This document shows positions 54,002 through 61,656 of a DNA stretch of 64,000 nt, piece after piece. The stretch is from positions 68,554 through 132,553 of the forward strand of contig CAWELJ010000014.1 in NCBI GenBank assembly GCA_963809825.1, written 5' to 3'. The stretch's first letter is position 1. Each line of letters begins with the position of its first letter. The position numbers and the translations under genes were made by a program. The notes below the pieces were generated by a model. The model was given only the letters and a program-made list of their open reading frames with translations. It was not told the DNA's origin and made no database searches. The stretch is from Bog-473 sp963809825 (GTDB lineage Bacteria > Actinomycetota > Acidimicrobiia > Acidimicrobiales > RAAP-2).

Positions 54002-54197
54002 TCAACCGGTCAATGCAATGAGTTCGGCGAATCGCTCTGATGGTTTCATGAATCCGAGTCGCTTGCGAGGGCGGTCGTTGAGGCTGCGGGCGATGGCATC
54101 GAGGTCGGCCCGAGTGAGCTTTGAGAAGTCCATGCCGCGCGGCAGGTATTGACGCAAGAGGCCGTTGGTGTTCTCGTTGCTCGGGCGCTGCCTGGGT
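54002..54197 (-). pseudogene. IS30-family transposase, C-terminal fragment
   Basis: The minus strand reads SNENTNGLLRQYLPRG, then DLDAIARSLNDRPRKRLGF and SERFAELIALTG and stops at 54,002. This is the last 60-odd residues of an IS30-type DDE transposase, including the conserved N-E-N-T-N near the catalytic Glu. The upstream part is missing and the DNA switches at about 54,198 to a tyrosine-recombinase tail on the other strand. It is a dead remnant. Confidence 0.75.
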
Positions 54198-54200
54198 CGC

Positions 54201-54548
54201 TGGAGCATCCACGAGCTGCGCCACTCGTGCGCATCGCTGATGCTGGCCATGGAAGTGCCGCTCGAGGTCGTCTCCGACGCGCTCGGCCACTCGTCCATCC
54301 GGGTCACCAAGGACGTCTACGGCCACCTGCTGGCGTCGTCGAAGATGAAGGCCGCCGAGGCGATGCGCAAGACGTTGTGGCTTGAGGAGCTGCCGACCTT
54401 TGAACCATTGGCTACAGAATTGGCTACAAGTTCGGACGGTGGAGCGAGCGGCAGCACGCCGACCAGCGATTCAGTGCGCCCCTCGGGATTTGAACCCGAA
54501 ACCTGCGGATTAAGAGTCCGAGGCTGGAGGGTCCATGAGTTCTTCTGA
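54201..54548 (+). pseudogene. Tyrosine recombinase (phage-type integrase), C-terminal fragment
   Basis: From 54,201 the plus strand reads WSIHELRHSCASLMLAM, VPLEVVSDALGHSSIRVTKD and VYGHLLASS. The HxLRH box, GHSS box and catalytic Tyr (VYGHLL) are present; the N-terminal and first-arginine parts are absent. The frame then runs through the adjacent tRNA-derived att core (PSGFEPETCG reads from the tRNA T-loop). Such integrases insert at tRNA 3' ends, so this tail is what is left of the element that made the att site at 54,473. Confidence 0.8.
54473..54516 (-). repeat. Attachment-site copy B: 3' half of tRNA-Lys(CTT)
   Basis: 44 bases whose reverse strand reads CTCTTAATCCGCAGG, the TCGGG-TTCAAAT-CCCGA T-arm and GGGGCGCA. 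The anticodon loop gives CTT (lysine). It matches copy C with one mismatch. No D-arm or 5' acceptor strand lies beyond the anticodon, so this is a recombination scar and not a functional gene. It follows the integrase tail directly. Confidence 0.8.
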
Positions 54549-54714
54549 GTCTGTGACCTGCGGTTATATCCAGTCTTGATCCAGGGATTCGGTTGATGTC
54601 CACCCAGTACCACGCAGATAGTGGGTTGGATAGTGGGGAGGGGCACGTGGCGAGGTCGGGGGATTCTGACGGAATCGGTCCCACTCTTCCGGTCCATTCT
54701 GATCTGTTATCTGG
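54549..54714. repeat. Diverged att-arm-like flank of copy B
   Basis: This flank shares an ordered set of short motifs with the two tandem repeats right of copy C: a GACCTG box, a GTCCAG/TCCAG box, GGGATT, and GATAGTGGGGAGG at 54,629-54,641. It contains no gene. It looks like the arm region of the integrated element, where integrase arm sites would lie. The similarity was read by eye and is imperfect. Confidence 0.45.
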
Positions 54715-54720
54715 TATCAT
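54715..54720 (+). promoter_or_regulatory. -10 box of a leaderless promoter for the XRE gene
   Basis: TATCAT is six bases before the GTG start at 54,727, so transcription should begin at or next to the start codon and the mRNA would be leaderless. No Shine-Dalgarno sequence is present, which agrees. The -35 position (GTCCAT) is weak. Confidence 0.5.
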
Positions 54721-54726
54721 ATCACC

Positions 54727-55347
54727 GTGGATGGAAAAGCCGAAGCAAGCGCAATCCTTCGTCAGTTGCGGCGAGAGAGTGGCCTGACTCAGCGCGACTT
54801 GGCCGCGAAGGCTGGTGTTCCCCAATCGACTATCGCCGAAGTCGAAGTTGGACAAAGAGAGCCATCACTGACCTTGCTGAGCAGGATCGCCGAGTCCGCC
54901 GGCCAGTCCATCGCCATACGGCTGGCCCCTTTGCCGCGGCACAGTGCGGTTGGCACCGCCAACACGATCAAAGATCGGCTGTATGGGGATGCGGGTGAAG
55001 GGCTGTCACTCGATATTCGTGAGGATGGTGCGCTTCGCGCTGTCATCGATCTGAAAGACGCCCTTCGGCGATCCAGCGATGAGGGATTCGATGCCCTTAC
55101 CAGCCAGGCCCCAGGCCTCGTCGGGGACACGCGTTGGGACGCTTTCCTCGCTGCGATTGTTGAAGATGAGGCGGCCAGGAAGGCGATCTCTCCACCTCGC
55201 TGGACCAATGACCCGAATAGGTTCAACCGACCCTTCTGGTATCTCTCCAAGAACCCGAGATTCCATACCTGGGAGATCGCCAACTCGCCTGGAGCGCTCA
55301 TCCGTCACGGCGTGTTTGCTGCGGAAGATGAACTTGAGAGTGTCTGA
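54727..55347 (+). CDS. XRE-family helix-turn-helix protein (antitoxin-like)
   Basis: 206 residues from a GTG. Residues 8-63 form a Cro/C1-type helix-turn-helix (LRRESGLTQRDLAAKAGVPQSTIAEVEVGQREPSL). The rest has RDxD-like basic and acidic stretches and a conserved-looking SPPRWTNDPNRFNRPFWYLSKNP but no known domain. It overlaps the nucleotidyltransferase gene by 20 bases, an arrangement typical of toxin-antitoxin pairs with an XRE antitoxin. GC content is visibly lower than in the rest of the window. Confidence 0.8.
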   Translation: MDGKAEASAILRQLRRESGLTQRDLAAKAGVPQSTIAEVEVGQREPSLTLLSRIAESAGQSIAIRLAPLPRHSAVGTANTIKDRLYGDAGEGLSLDIREDGALRAVIDLKDALRRSSDEGFDALTSQAPGLVGDTRWDAFLAAIVEDEAARKAISPPRWTNDPNRFNRPFWYLSKNPRFHTWEIANSPGALIRHGVFAAEDELESV

Positions 55348-55876
55348 TCTCAACCGCGACGAAATGGAGTCGGCGCTCGCCGAACTTGCAGACCAACTCA
55401 ATGCTCGTAACGTCAAGGCCAAGATCTACTTGGTTGGCGGGGCGGTAATGGTGCTTGCGTTCGATGCTCGGTTCACCACCGGAGACATTGATGGCTCGAT
55501 TCATCCGACAGATGACGTGCTCGCCGTCGTTGCTGAGATCGGTGAACGCCGAGGGCTCGGGGCCGAGTGGCTCAACAACTCGGCTGCACAGTTCATACCG
55601 GTATTCAAGGAGCCCAACTGGCAACCGATACTCAAGGCGGGGAACGTTGAGATTGTCGCCGCCGATGAGCGAACGATGTTGGCCATGAAGATGCGGGCCG
55701 GCCGTGGGTCGCGGGACCGTCCAGACATCAACTTCCTCGTCAAAAGATGTGGCATCACCAGCGTTGCCGAGGCGGTAGAGCTGTATGAGGAGTTCTTTCC
55801 CGAAGACCCGCTTCCGGATCGAACGCTCCCGCTGCTCGACGAAGCCATCGTGGCGCTCGGTTCCAAGTCACCGTGA
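55328..55876 (+). CDS. DUF6036/AbiEii-like nucleotidyltransferase (putative toxin)
   Basis: 182 residues from an ATG at 55,328. YLVGGAVMVLAF with the GG pair, then RFTTGDIDGS with Asp53 and Asp55, is the nucleotidyltransferase core of the DUF6036/AbiEii group. The C-terminal half is helical (VAEAVELYEEFF). Relatives inactivate tRNA or other targets by adding nucleotides, and pair with a helix-turn-helix antitoxin. It overlaps the XRE gene and lies between att copies B and C. Toxicity is inferred. Confidence 0.75.
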   Translation: MNLRVSDLNRDEMESALAELADQLNARNVKAKIYLVGGAVMVLAFDARFTTGDIDGSIHPTDDVLAVVAEIGERRGLGAEWLNNSAAQFIPVFKEPNWQPILKAGNVEIVAADERTMLAMKMRAGRGSRDRPDINFLVKRCGITSVAEAVELYEEFFPEDPLPDRTLPLLDEAIVALGSKSP

Positions 55877-55893
55877 CTTCGTCAAGCTCAGAG

Positions 55894-55937
55894 AGTGCGC
55901 CCCTCGGGATTCGAACCCGAAACCTGCGGATTAAGAG
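55894..55937 (-). repeat. Attachment-site copy C: 3' half of tRNA-Lys(CTT)
   Basis: 44 bases identical to copy B except for one base in the T-loop (TTCGAA here, TTTGAA in B), 1,421 bases apart. The B and C pair forms direct repeats around the XRE-nucleotidyltransferase module, as expected for attL and attR of a small integrated unit. No 5' tRNA half is present. Confidence 0.8.
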
Positions 55938-55940
55938 ACC

Positions 55941-56106
55941 GAAGCGGGGAGTCCGGGGAGTACCGTCCATGCCGCTGACCTGGTGTGACGTCCAGGGCTC
56001 GTCCGTGGGATTAGGTGTATCGGACCCCGTATCGCTGAGATAGTGGGGAGGACAATGGGGACGGATGCTGGGGAGGCGGACGAGCTGCGCTACCTGGCTC
56101 AGCCAT
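55941..56106. repeat. Tandem att-arm-like repeat, copy 1
   Basis: A 166-base unit beginning GAAGCGGGGAGTCCGGGGAG four bases after att copy C and ending CTACCTGGCTCAGCCAT. The next unit begins six bases later and is about 93 % identical. It has no gene. It contains GAGATAGTGGGGAGGACAAT, the motif also found right of att copy B. Confidence 0.75.
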
Positions 56107-56112
56107 AGGAGC

Positions 56113-56279
56113 GAAGCGGAGAGTCCGGGAGTACAATCCAGTCCGTTGACCTGGTGTGACGTCTAGGGCTCGTCCGTGGGATTAGGTGTATCGCGACCCC
56201 GTATCGCTGAGATAGTGGGGGAGGACAATGGGGACGGATGCTGGGGAGGCGGACGAGCTCCGCTACCTGGCTCAGCCAT
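56113..56279. repeat. Tandem att-arm-like repeat, copy 2
   Basis: A 167-base near-copy of the unit at 55,941-56,106 with a handful of substitutions and single-base indels. It has no att core before it, so the core may have been lost or only the arm duplicated. The IS3 remnant begins about 90 bases to its right. The 92 bases between show no gene. Confidence 0.75.
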
Positions 56280-56371
56280 CGTCAACGCCCTCAGCGTGAG
56301 CCTTCGGGACAGGTGTTGACCGCTTACACGCGCACCAATAGTGGACGTCAGTCCACGGAAAGGGGTGCCCG

Positions 56372-57460
56372 TTGGGTCGCCTGTCGCAGTATCCAGAGGA
56401 GTTCCGGCGTGAAGCGGTCTGGTCCTCACCACCGACAAACCGATGGCCGAGGTTTCTCGAGATCGGCGTCAACTACAGACGCTCGGGAACTGGGTCCGCT
56501 CCGACAAGTATCGCCGGAGCGGGACGCCGCTCCCGGAGCCATCAGCGAGAGCGAGCGCCACGAGCTGACGGGCTGCGCAGGAGAACGCCGAGCTCAAGAC
56601 CGAGCGTGAGATCCTGCGCAAGGCGTCCGCGTATTTTGCGCGGGAGACGATGCGGTGAGCCGCTTTCGCTTCGTCTCCGAGTTCGCCCCCGACTATGGGG
56701 TCAAGCGGCTCTGCCGAGTGCTCAAGGTCTCGCGTTCTGGCTATTACACCTGGGCCCGGCGCCCACCGTCGTCGCACAGCGTGCGAGACGCGGAGCTGGC
56801 CGGGTTGATCACCGAGATCCACCGGCGCTCGCGGCGGACCTATGGCGCACCGCGGGTCCACGCCGAGCTGTGTCGCCTCGACCAGCGCTGCGGCCGCAAG
56901 CGCGTCGCCCGCCTGATGGCCACCGAAGGCCTGGTCGGGGCGCATGCCCGCAAGCGCTGGCGCACCGGCAAGCCTGACACCGCTCCGGCACCGGACCTCG
57001 TGAACCGCAACTTCGACCCGGCCCGGGCCGACCAGATCTGGGCGGCCGACGTCACCCAGTTCTGGACCGGTGAGGGTTGGCTCTACTTCGCCGGGGTGAC
57101 GACCTGTTCTCCCGGCGCGTCGTCGGCTGGGCCATGTCCGCATCACCGGACGCCGATCTGGTCATCGACGCCCTCGTCATGGCCTTCGAGCGCCGGCGTC
57201 CGGACGAAAAGCCCATTCACCATTCGGACCGCGGTGGGATCTACACGTCGCTGGCATTCGGCAAGCGGGCCACCGATCTGGGCATCACCCGGTCCTTCGG
57301 CTCCACCGGAGACGCTACGACAACTCCGCCGTCGAGGCTGTGGGGCCACCCTCAAGCGGGAATTGCACTGGAATACGGGCGCAAGACCTGGCCGACGGGA
57401 TCGCTGCGCGGTGTCGACTAATCGAGGGTTCTACAACCCGAGAGGAAGAAGCGATGGGAT
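56372..57460 (+). pseudogene. IS3-family transposase (orfA + orfB), multiply frameshifted
   Basis: orfA starts at a TTG (56,372) reading MGRLSQYPEEFRREAV and is then scattered over frames, ending with ASYFAR/KASAYFARETMR. orfB starts at GTG 56,655 (FRFVSEFAPDYGVKRLCRVL, SRSGYYTWARR) and keeps its frame through AADVTQFW, then shifts by single-base losses near 57,095, 57,310 and 57,345. The DDE residues can be found in HHSDRGGIY and the SAVEA-LKREL region in different frames. The element is dead. Its inverted ends were not located. Confidence 0.8.
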
Positions 57461-57507
57461 AGGGGAGTAGAGTGGGAGTGGTTAATATGGAGAGGACGAA
57501 CCGGCGA

Positions 57508-58146
57508 CTAGGGCTGCGAGCCGGCCGTCCCCCCCTGCAACCCTGACGGGCCGAGCGACGCTCGGGGGTCACGTCCCATGAAGGCGGCGAGGAGCTCCCA
57601 CTCGTCGGCGTCCGGAGGCGGCGGCACCTCCGCCCCGAAAGGGGCTCCCGGCTCGACCATGTTGCGGTACTGGGGTTTGATCATGGCCCGCGCCCCATCG
57701 AGCGCCGGCAGCGCGAGTGAGGGGTCCAACCTGTCGAGCTGTCCGGTGGTTCGAGCCAAGTCCCAGGCGTGGGCCGCCAGCTCGGCCAGGTACATGTCGA
57801 TCAGGGTGGCCCCGGTGTACTCCTCGCCCCACGGCATGGTGATCCTCGATGTCAATGCGGCCTCGTCGCCCCATGCCTCGGCCGCCTCCTTGGCGGCGCG
57901 ACGTAGCTGAGCGGGCACGTCGGAAAGGTCGACGTGAGGGGACTCGTCTCCCGGCGGGGGTGCGTGCCCTCGGCCGAGAGCGGCTGCCCGGTGGCCCGCT
58001 TCGACGAGGTGGTCGATCAGTCCAGCCACGTCATACCTGGGGCAGGGTGTCAGGTCGCCGAGCCGCTCAAGGGGTATTGCCGACACGATTACCGCGGCGT
58101 TCTCGTAGGAAGCCAACAACGCGCTTCGGCGGTCAGAGTCGGCCAT
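57508..58146 (-). CDS. TIGR03086-type metal-binding (mycothiol maleylpyruvate isomerase-like) protein
   Basis: 212 residues from an ATG with GAGGAGG six bases upstream. The DinB-like helical N-terminal domain has VAGLIDHLVEAGHRAAALG and LAELAAHAWDLARTTGQ, with the three histidines that bind a metal in this family. Members often use mycothiol, the actinobacterial thiol. It lies 75 bases downstream of the MarR gene on the same strand and may be in its transcript. Reaction unknown. Confidence 0.8.
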   Translation of the reverse strand: MADSDRRSALLASYENAAVIVSAIPLERLGDLTPCPRYDVAGLIDHLVEAGHRAAALGRGHAPPPGDESPHVDLSDVPAQLRRAAKEAAEAWGDEAALTSRITMPWGEEYTGATLIDMYLAELAAHAWDLARTTGQLDRLDPSLALPALDGARAMIKPQYRNMVEPGAPFGAEVPPPPDADEWELLAAFMGRDPRASLGPSGLQGGTAGSQP

Positions 58147-58221
58147 GCAAGTCCTCCTCGGCCACACGGCGTCTAAGCACCCGGTCCTCGGCAGGCGGAG
58201 GTACAACGGATCTGAACTGGA

Positions 58222-58695
58222 CTATTCGGGGAAGGCTTCATGTTCGAGGTGACGGAGGATTCGGTCGTTGAGGTCGGCGATCGTGTCGAGCTCGGCAGGG
58301 GTGAACAGGTCGATGAAATGCCGGCGGACGTTGTTCACGTGCTCGGGTGCCGCGTCCTGGACCCTGCGACGTCCGGCGGGAAGAAGGCAGACCAGGACGC
58401 TACGGGCGTCGGCAGGGTTGGACTTTCGGCCAACCAGTCCCAAATTCTCCATGCGCTTGACCTGATGGGACAGTCGACTCTTCTCCCACTGCAGTAGCCC
58501 GCACAGTTCCTGCGCCGAGATGCGACCGGTGGGGTGCTCGGAGAGCACTGCGAGGACCTTGTAGTCGGCATCAGTCATTCCGGAGTTCTGAAACAGGAGC
58601 TGGTTCAGGCGGACCGACAGCTGATGGTGCGCGTGGATGAATGCCCGCCACACGCCGTCTTCGCGGGGGTCGAGCCACTTCGTTTCGGTCGGCAC
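58222..58695 (-). CDS. MarR-family transcriptional regulator
   Basis: 157 residues from a GTG at 58,695. The winged helix-turn-helix is RISAQELCGLLQWEKSRLSHQVKRMENLGLV followed by the wing NPADARSVLVCLLPAG. MarR dimers bind 16-18-bp palindromes and release on binding small phenolics or oxidants. The gene is divergent from an SDR and an F420-type reductase gene, with two palindromes in the 82-base gap. A likely -10, TAGAAT on the minus strand, is six bases before the GTG, so this mRNA may be leaderless. Confidence 0.85.
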   Translation of the reverse strand: MPTETKWLDPREDGVWRAFIHAHHQLSVRLNQLLFQNSGMTDADYKVLAVLSEHPTGRISAQELCGLLQWEKSRLSHQVKRMENLGLVGRKSNPADARSVLVCLLPAGRRRVQDAAPEHVNNVRRHFIDLFTPAELDTIADLNDRILRHLEHEAFPE

Positions 58696-58712
58696 AAAAT
58701 CATTCTAGCAAA

Positions 58713-58728
58713 GGTTGACACTTCAACC
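58713..58728. promoter_or_regulatory. MarR operator 1
   Basis: GGTTGACACTTCAACC is a perfect inverted repeat, GGTTGA-N4-TCAACC. It overlaps the plus-strand -35 TTGACA (58,715-58,720) and lies just upstream of the MarR gene's own -10, so binding would repress both directions. Confidence 0.75.
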
Positions 58729-58744
58729 ACTTCAAGGGTACGGT
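58715..58744 (+). promoter_or_regulatory. Promoter of the SDR/reductase genes
   Basis: -35 TTGACA (58,715-58,720), 18-base spacer, -10 TACGGT (58,739-58,744). The consensus -35 sits inside operator 1, and operator 2 begins one base after the -10, where the transcription start would be. Confidence 0.6.
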
Positions 58745-58760
58745 GGTTGAGAACTCAACC
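58745..58760. promoter_or_regulatory. MarR operator 2
   Basis: GGTTGAGAACTCAACC is a perfect inverted repeat, GGTTGAG-AA-CTCAACC, with the same outer arms as operator 1. The two sites start 32 bases apart, about three helical turns, so dimers would bind on one face of the DNA. Confidence 0.75.
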
Positions 58761-58777
58761 AACTGAACGGAGTAATC

Positions 58778-59513
58778 GTGGGAAAGCTCGATGGCAAAGT
58801 CGCGGTGATCACGGGCGCGACAAGCGGCATGGCGCTCGCTGGCGCCAAATTGTTCGTTGACGAAGGAGCTCACGTCTTCATCTACGGGCCGGCGGAAGGA
58901 CGTGCTGGACGAAGCCGTCCAGCTGATCGGCCGGAACGTGACCGGCGTGCACGCGGATTCAGCCGACCTCGGCGATCTGGACCGTTTGTTCGAGATCGTC
59001 AAGCAGGAAAAGGGCACGGTCGACGTGTTGTGGGCAAGTGCTGGGGGGGGCGAGCAGGGCAGGCTGGGGGAGATCACCGAGGAGCAGTTTGATGCTGCCT
59101 TCGCGCTGAACGCGCGCGGCACGCTGTTCACGGTCCAGAAGGCGCTGCCGCTGTTCAACGATGGAGGCTCGATCTTCATGACCGGGTCGAACGCGTCGCT
59201 CCGGGGATACCCCGATTGGAGTGTGTATGCAGCGAGTAAAGCCGTGCTGCCCGCCTACGCACGGGTATGGGTCTCCGAGCTCAGGGATAGGAAGATACGG
59301 GTGAACGTGCTTACCCCCGGCCAGGTGGCCACGCCAATGATGGTGGCGGTGATGTCCGCGGAAATGAAGGTGGCGTTCGAGTCAGTGATCCCGCGGGGAG
59401 AAATGGGCCGCCCTGAGGAGATCGCGTCGGTCGCCTTGTTCCTCGCCTCGGACGACTCGAGCTACGTCAATGGCATGGAGCTTGTTGTCGACGGCGGCAC
59501 CACAGTGATCTGA
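58778..59513 (+). pseudogene. SDR-family oxidoreductase with a single frameshift
   Basis: A GTG at 58,778 starts GKLDGKVAVITGATSG, and the frame breaks near 58,883 where an extra T seems to turn the expected ITGRRKDVLDEAV into another frame. From there to 59,513 the product is normal: NARGTLFTVQKALPLF, a Tyr-x3-Lys (YAASK), GQVATPMM and GMELVVDGG. Without the extra base it would be about 245 residues. It may be a real pseudogene or one sequence error. It is under the MarR operators. Confidence 0.75.
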
Positions 59514-59612
59514 ATTCGCCGCCGGCGTGGATGAACCTTTCGACTCGCCGCTCGATCACACGAGCAAGACCCTCGCTACGAACGAATCCAGACACTACGA
59601 AGGAGTACAGCA

Positions 59613-60230
59613 ATGACCACCATCAGCATCATCGGCTCGGGCAACATGGCCTCCACCATCGGCACCCGGGCGGCGAAGCACGGCCACACAATCGAGATCA
59701 TGAGCCGCAACACCGCAAAAGCGCAGGCACTAGCCGACCAGATTGGGAACGGAGCAACCGTCGGCACGTTCGGAGCAACGCCCGCAGGTGACATCGTCAT
59801 CGTCGCCGTGCTGTATGCAGGCGCGGTTGAAGTGGTCGCTCACTACGGCGATGCGCTGTCGGGCAAGATTCTCGTCGACATCACCAACCCGTTCAATGAG
59901 GACGCCAGCGGACTCGTGACTACCGCGGGCGACTCGATGTCCGAGCGGATCGCCGCCGCCGCCCCCGGAGACACGCACGTCGTGAAGGCTTTCAATACGA
60001 TCTTTCAGGGCGTTCTCGCTGAAGGCAAGCCCATGGACGTGTTCTTTGCCGGCGATAGCGCCGAGGCGAAGGCGCCCGTCGTGGCGTTTCTGGAGAGCTT
60101 GGACATGCGACCCCTCGATGCAGGAAGGCTCGAAATGGCTTACGTCCTTGAATGGGCTGGCATCCTTTTGGTGGGCCTGGCACGCAACGGCGCCGGGTTC
60201 GACATTGCCTTGGGAGCCAAAGCGCTCTGA
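59613..60230 (+). CDS. NADPH-dependent F420 reductase-like (F420_oxidored) protein
   Basis: 205 residues from an ATG with GAAGGAG eight bases upstream. The Rossmann motif IGSGNMAS is at residues 7-14, with SRNTAKAQALA after strand 2, and VDITNPFNEDASGLV, HVVKAFNTIF and GRLEMAYVLEWAGILL, as in NADP-binding F420-oxidoreductase-type proteins. It may transfer hydride between NADPH and F420 or reduce another substrate. It follows the SDR by 99 bases and is probably under the same MarR control. Confidence 0.78.
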   Translation: MTTISIIGSGNMASTIGTRAAKHGHTIEIMSRNTAKAQALADQIGNGATVGTFGATPAGDIVIVAVLYAGAVEVVAHYGDALSGKILVDITNPFNEDASGLVTTAGDSMSERIAAAAPGDTHVVKAFNTIFQGVLAEGKPMDVFFAGDSAEAKAPVVAFLESLDMRPLDAGRLEMAYVLEWAGILLVGLARNGAGFDIALGAKAL

Positions 60231-60243
60231 TCATTCTTGAGGA

Positions 60244-61254
60244 GTGGAGCAGGCCGCCTACAAATGGCATGTGCAGAGGCTGCTGCGGCGGTTGCGCTGG
60301 CGGTACTGGACTATCCGGGTCTGGGCCGAGGGTTGGGTCCTCGTGCTCGTCCGCCGTGGCCCACGTGCCTTTTGGAGGCGCCTGACCCATGCGCCCTACC
60401 GGAGTGCGCTCTGCTTCGAGTTCTCCACCATCGCCCAGGGCTACCACCCGGAGCCCGACGTGGCGGTCGTCCTGACCCCACCGGGGCCCTTCGAGCCAGA
60501 TCCATCCATTATCAGCCCGCGCCGGGTGCGCGCCTTCGTGCGTGCGATGGCGCCCGGGACGCCTCCCGACCCTCGGCTCGATGCGTTGGTTGCGCTCGAA
60601 GAGGAGCACGGCTTCCGCCCCCTGAGCGGGGATCCGGTGCGGGACGCCGCCGGGGCACGCACCTGCGGGCCGTATCTCAGCGTCCGTGTCACCGGCCAAC
60701 TCTCCCTGCGGACCCGGTCCATTCACCGACCCTCCTTTGAGGACGCCCACCGCCTCCACGTTGTCCTCGGCTCGGACCCAGAGCCCCTCTTCTTGGACGC
60801 GGATCCCCTCTACGACACCGACCCGCTCTTCGACGCGGTCGATGTGCTCCTGCCCCTCTACTTGGCCGCTACCGCCATCTCCAGCGGTGCCTACGACCGA
60901 CTCTTGCACCGGCGCGGCGGGAACAAGCGCCGTCGCTACGGCTGGCAGTTCGAGCTCGAGGAGCGCATTGCCTTTCCGGCCCCTCGGGGTGGCCCCAGCC
61001 CGGTCGGATTCCCCGGACGGATCCCGGCCCCGATCGCTCTCGCCGGCCCTCGGCCAGCGCCGTCGACGACCTGGGTCTACGGACGGAACCTGGCGCGCAA
61101 GAGCTGTCGGCCGGAGCGTCTCGTCGAGTCGGTCCTGATCGAGCTGTTGGCCCATTGGGGCTACGAGAACGACCCCGTCGTCGTGGCCGAGGTGTTGGGT
61201 GCGCTCGAAGCCCGGCGCCTGGGAACCCTCGTCGACAGCAACGCTGACCACTGA
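60244..61254 (+). CDS. Hypothetical protein
   Basis: 336 residues from a GTG 13 bases after the previous stop. The N-terminus is Arg/Trp-rich (WHVQRLLRRLRWRYWTIRVW) and the body has many Asp-Pro-Leu repeats (FLDADPLYDTDPLFDAVDVLL) but no recognised domain, signal peptide or membrane helix. The codon pattern suggests a real gene. Nothing can be said of its function. It precedes the IS110 element. Confidence 0.5.
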   Translation: MEQAAYKWHVQRLLRRLRWRYWTIRVWAEGWVLVLVRRGPRAFWRRLTHAPYRSALCFEFSTIAQGYHPEPDVAVVLTPPGPFEPDPSIISPRRVRAFVRAMAPGTPPDPRLDALVALEEEHGFRPLSGDPVRDAAGARTCGPYLSVRVTGQLSLRTRSIHRPSFEDAHRLHVVLGSDPEPLFLDADPLYDTDPLFDAVDVLLPLYLAATAISSGAYDRLLHRRGGNKRRRYGWQFELEERIAFPAPRGGPSPVGFPGRIPAPIALAGPRPAPSTTWVYGRNLARKSCRPERLVESVLIELLAHWGYENDPVVVAEVLGALEARRLGTLVDSNADH

Positions 61255-61329
61255 GATCCTTGCGGCCGATCCCCCCGACCCGGGGCTAAGGGCACGCTCG
61301 GGCGCGGTCTCGAGCACTTGGATCACGTC

Positions 61330-61656
61330 CCCAAATTCGCATCACATGTAAGCACCGGGGACGCTTGATCAGCCCCCGGTGAAGGGGTTGCATGGGGACC
61401 CCGGTTGGTCCGGGGCGGGGCGACATGAGAGTCACTGGGAGGCGCCGCCAGGCGTGGGCCCGCAAGTGTGTTTGCCCCCTCCGGTTCGGCCACGGAGGAC
61501 CCGAATAGAGACGTGGAGCGCTGCTTGGGAGAGGGCTCCGGTTGAACAACATGTGTGGGGACCGTGACGGACCCTGCAGCTCCTTGGGACCGTGGGCACG
61601 AGGCGAGAGCTCGGGCCGAACGGGGTGAACAGGATCACCAGACCCAAAGGAGGCAC
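61330..61656 (+). ncRNA. Candidate IS110-type left-end non-coding (bridge-like) RNA region
   Basis: About 330 bases before the IS110 transposase have no convincing gene but several stems: CCCCGG-TTGGT-CCGGGG at 61,399-61,415 and CCTCCG-N9-CGGAGG at 61,478-61,498, plus a longer-range GTCCCC/GGGGAC pair (61,328 region). IS110-group elements encode a structured RNA in this position that guides recombination. Boundaries, promoter and loops were not defined; this is a placement-based proposal. Confidence 0.35.

Noticed and set aside
54473..54516. Functional tRNA-Lys(CTT) gene at 54.47 or 55.89 kb
   Set aside because: Only the anticodon loop, T-arm and 3' acceptor strand are present. No D-arm or 5' acceptor strand follows in either copy.
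55941..56279. CRISPR or minisatellite array
   Set aside because: Only two long units (about 166 bases) with no spacer variety; better explained as duplicated element arms.
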